DNA of 6,467 nucleotides from CAZFPA01 sp964520975 (lineage in GTDB: Bacteria > Bacillota > Negativicutes > Selenomonadales > Selenomonadaceae). Positions 5,377 through 6,467 of this stretch are shown one piece after another (within the stretch, counting starts at the first letter, position 1; each line of letters starts with the position of its first letter). A program made the translations under genes and the position numbers. Location of the stretch: NCBI GenBank assembly GCA_964520975.1, contig CAZFPA010000096.1, positions 1-6,467 of the forward strand, given 5' to 3'. The notes below the pieces were generated by a model. That model was given only the letters and a program-made list of their open reading frames with translations. It ran no database searches and was not told where the DNA came from.

Positions 5377-6312
5377 ATGATTATAAATACCGGCGGGCGG
5401 ACCGATACCGTCCAATATTATACGAAATGGCTGTTGAAGCGTTTTGCGGAGGGCTATGCTTATTCGCGGAATCCGCTTTTTCCCAATAAGGTTACCCGTT
5501 ATGAGCTGACACCGGATACGGTGGACTGTGTGCAGTTCTGCTCCAAAAACTATGAGCCTATACTGGGGGAACTGCAGCCTATCCTTCGTCGCTTCCCCAC
5601 GTATTTTCATTATACGATCACCGCTTATGGCAAAGATGTTGAGCCCGGAGTGCCCGATATTGAAAGAAGCATGGATACCTTGAAGCGGCTTTCGGCGATT
5701 GTGGGAAAACAGCGATTGGCCTGGCGCTATGATCCGGTGCTGCTGACGAAAAAGTATACGGTTCACAGGCATCTGGAAACCTTTGCCTATATGGTCGGGG
5801 AATTAACTCCCTATATTGATCGCTGCATTTTTAGCTTTGTGGAGATGTATAAGAAGGTGGAGCGCAATATGCCGGAACTGATCTTGCTCACAGAGGCGGA
5901 CAAGGAGGAACTGGCCCATGGCTTTGGGACCATTGCCGGCCGGGCGGGGCTTTATCTGCAGACCTGTGGTAACAATGGGGATTATTCCGCCTTTGGTATC
6001 CATGCCTCGGGCTGTATGACACTGGATATGATCGGGCAGGCCAATGGTATCGAATTTCGGCCGTTGAAGCATAAGGGGATGCGGCAGGGCTGTCACTGCA
6101 TCGAAAGTCGTGATATCGGAGCCTATGATACCTGCCTGAATGGCTGTAAATACTGCTATGCGAATAAGCGTCCCGAGAAGGCACTTGAGAACTATAAGTA
6201 TCATGATCCGGATTCGCCGCTGCTGCTGGGGCATCTGAAGGAAACGGATGTTGTGCAGCAGGGGGCACAGAAGAGTTTTCGTAAAAAAGTGGAGGAGATA
6301 AGCCTGTGGTAA
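5377..6312 (+). CDS. DUF1848 family protein with C-terminal Fe-S-type cysteine motif
   Basis: A 311-residue protein, full length for DUF1848 (Pfam PF08902). ATG 5377 has AAGGAG at 5361-5366 with a 10-nt gap. Family hallmarks in order: an N-terminal TDTVQYYTKWLLKRFAEGYAYSRNP segment, VDCVQFCSKNYEP, FHYTITAYGKDVEP, WRYDPVLL, CIFSFVEMYKKVERN, and the cysteine-rich C-terminus. Cysteines fall at 197, 213, 239 and 241 (CHC), then C253-X3-C257-X2-C260 followed by YAN. The last motif looks like the [4Fe-4S]/SAM site of radical SAM enzymes but lies at the C-terminal end instead of the N-terminal end, a similarity the family description already notes. The function is not established; a redox or radical enzyme is an inference. 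No TATAAT-type promoter is evident in 5282-5376, so expression may come from a weak promoter or read-through past the udk terminator. Confidence 0.92.
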   Translation: MIINTGGRTDTVQYYTKWLLKRFAEGYAYSRNPLFPNKVTRYELTPDTVDCVQFCSKNYEPILGELQPILRRFPTYFHYTITAYGKDVEPGVPDIERSMDTLKRLSAIVGKQRLAWRYDPVLLTKKYTVHRHLETFAYMVGELTPYIDRCIFSFVEMYKKVERNMPELILLTEADKEELAHGFGTIAGRAGLYLQTCGNNGDYSAFGIHASGCMTLDMIGQANGIEFRPLKHKGMRQGCHCIESRDIGAYDTCLNGCKYCYANKRPEKALENYKYHDPDSPLLLGHLKETDVVQQGAQKSFRKKVEEISLW

Positions 6313-6387
6313 TCAGGGAAATACAGACGAAAGGGTGCTGACAAAATTAAATCTGCCGGTCACTTGTGGAAAAGGCTGATAGGAATG

Positions 6388-6425
6388 ATTTCGCGTTGCG
6401 AAATATTAAACCATGACGTTATAAT
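6388..6425 (+). promoter_or_regulatory. Composite promoter element, copy D (gene beyond right edge)
   Basis: A perfect inverted repeat, ATTTCGC-GTT-GCGAAAT (6388-6404), contains -35 TTGCGA (6396-6401). An 18-base spacer (15 of 18 match to consensus) leads to TATAAT (6420-6425). It should drive a plus-strand gene that begins after the window. Confidence 0.68.
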
Positions 6426-6461
6426 GAAAATATATGGAAAATAAAAAACTTGTATTCATGT

Positions 6462-6467
6462 GAGGAG
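6462..6467 (+). promoter_or_regulatory. Ribosome binding site of a gene starting past the window
   Basis: GAGGAG is the last six bases, about 35 nt after the predicted start of promoter copy D. A start codon is expected within about 5-12 bases beyond the edge. Confidence 0.45.

Overview
The window reads as a chromosomal segment of a Bacillota-type bacterium. Genes have AAGGAG-like ribosome sites, promoters are near-consensus sigma-A type, spacers are compact and terminators are strong hairpins. The moderate GC of the coding regions, plus a meso-diaminopimelate dehydrogenase, would fit a member of the Negativicutes or a neighbouring class, but the sequence alone does not settle the taxon. No tRNA, rRNA, CRISPR array, insertion sequence or phage gene is visible.

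Layout, left to right: (1) the 3' part of a metallo-beta-lactamase-fold hydrolase, open at the left edge, ended by a nested hairpin terminator; (2) a TTGACA-N18-TATAAT promoter followed by three copies of the palindrome TTAACTAGTTAA in the leader of a 12-TM MFS transporter; (3) a hairpin, a second promoter and a MarR-family regulator; (4) a 16-bp-stem terminator shared by the convergent marR and ddh genes; (5) ddh (meso-diaminopimelate D-dehydrogenase) on the minus strand; (6) a 361-bp divergent spacer with two tandem copies of a composite promoter element; (7) udk (uridine/cytidine kinase) with a strong terminator; (8) a DUF1848 protein with a C-terminal CX3CX2C cysteine motif; (9) a further promoter element and a ribosome site for a gene that starts just beyond the right edge.

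How the parts fit: the MFS gene, its triple operator and the adjacent MarR gene look like a local repressor-controlled efflux module. ddh makes meso-diaminopimelate for lysine and peptidoglycan, udk salvages pyrimidine nucleosides, and the first and last genes have no evident link to these.

The most unexpected signal is a promoter element seen four times: before marR, twice before udk, and before the gene past the right edge. Each copy has a palindrome related to ATTTCGC-N3-GCGAAAT, a conserved 18-base spacer (consensus AATATTGAACAATGGCGT) and TATAAT. Ordinary sigma-A promoters do not conserve their spacer, so this looks like a shared regulatory site or a promoter-carrying repeat family.
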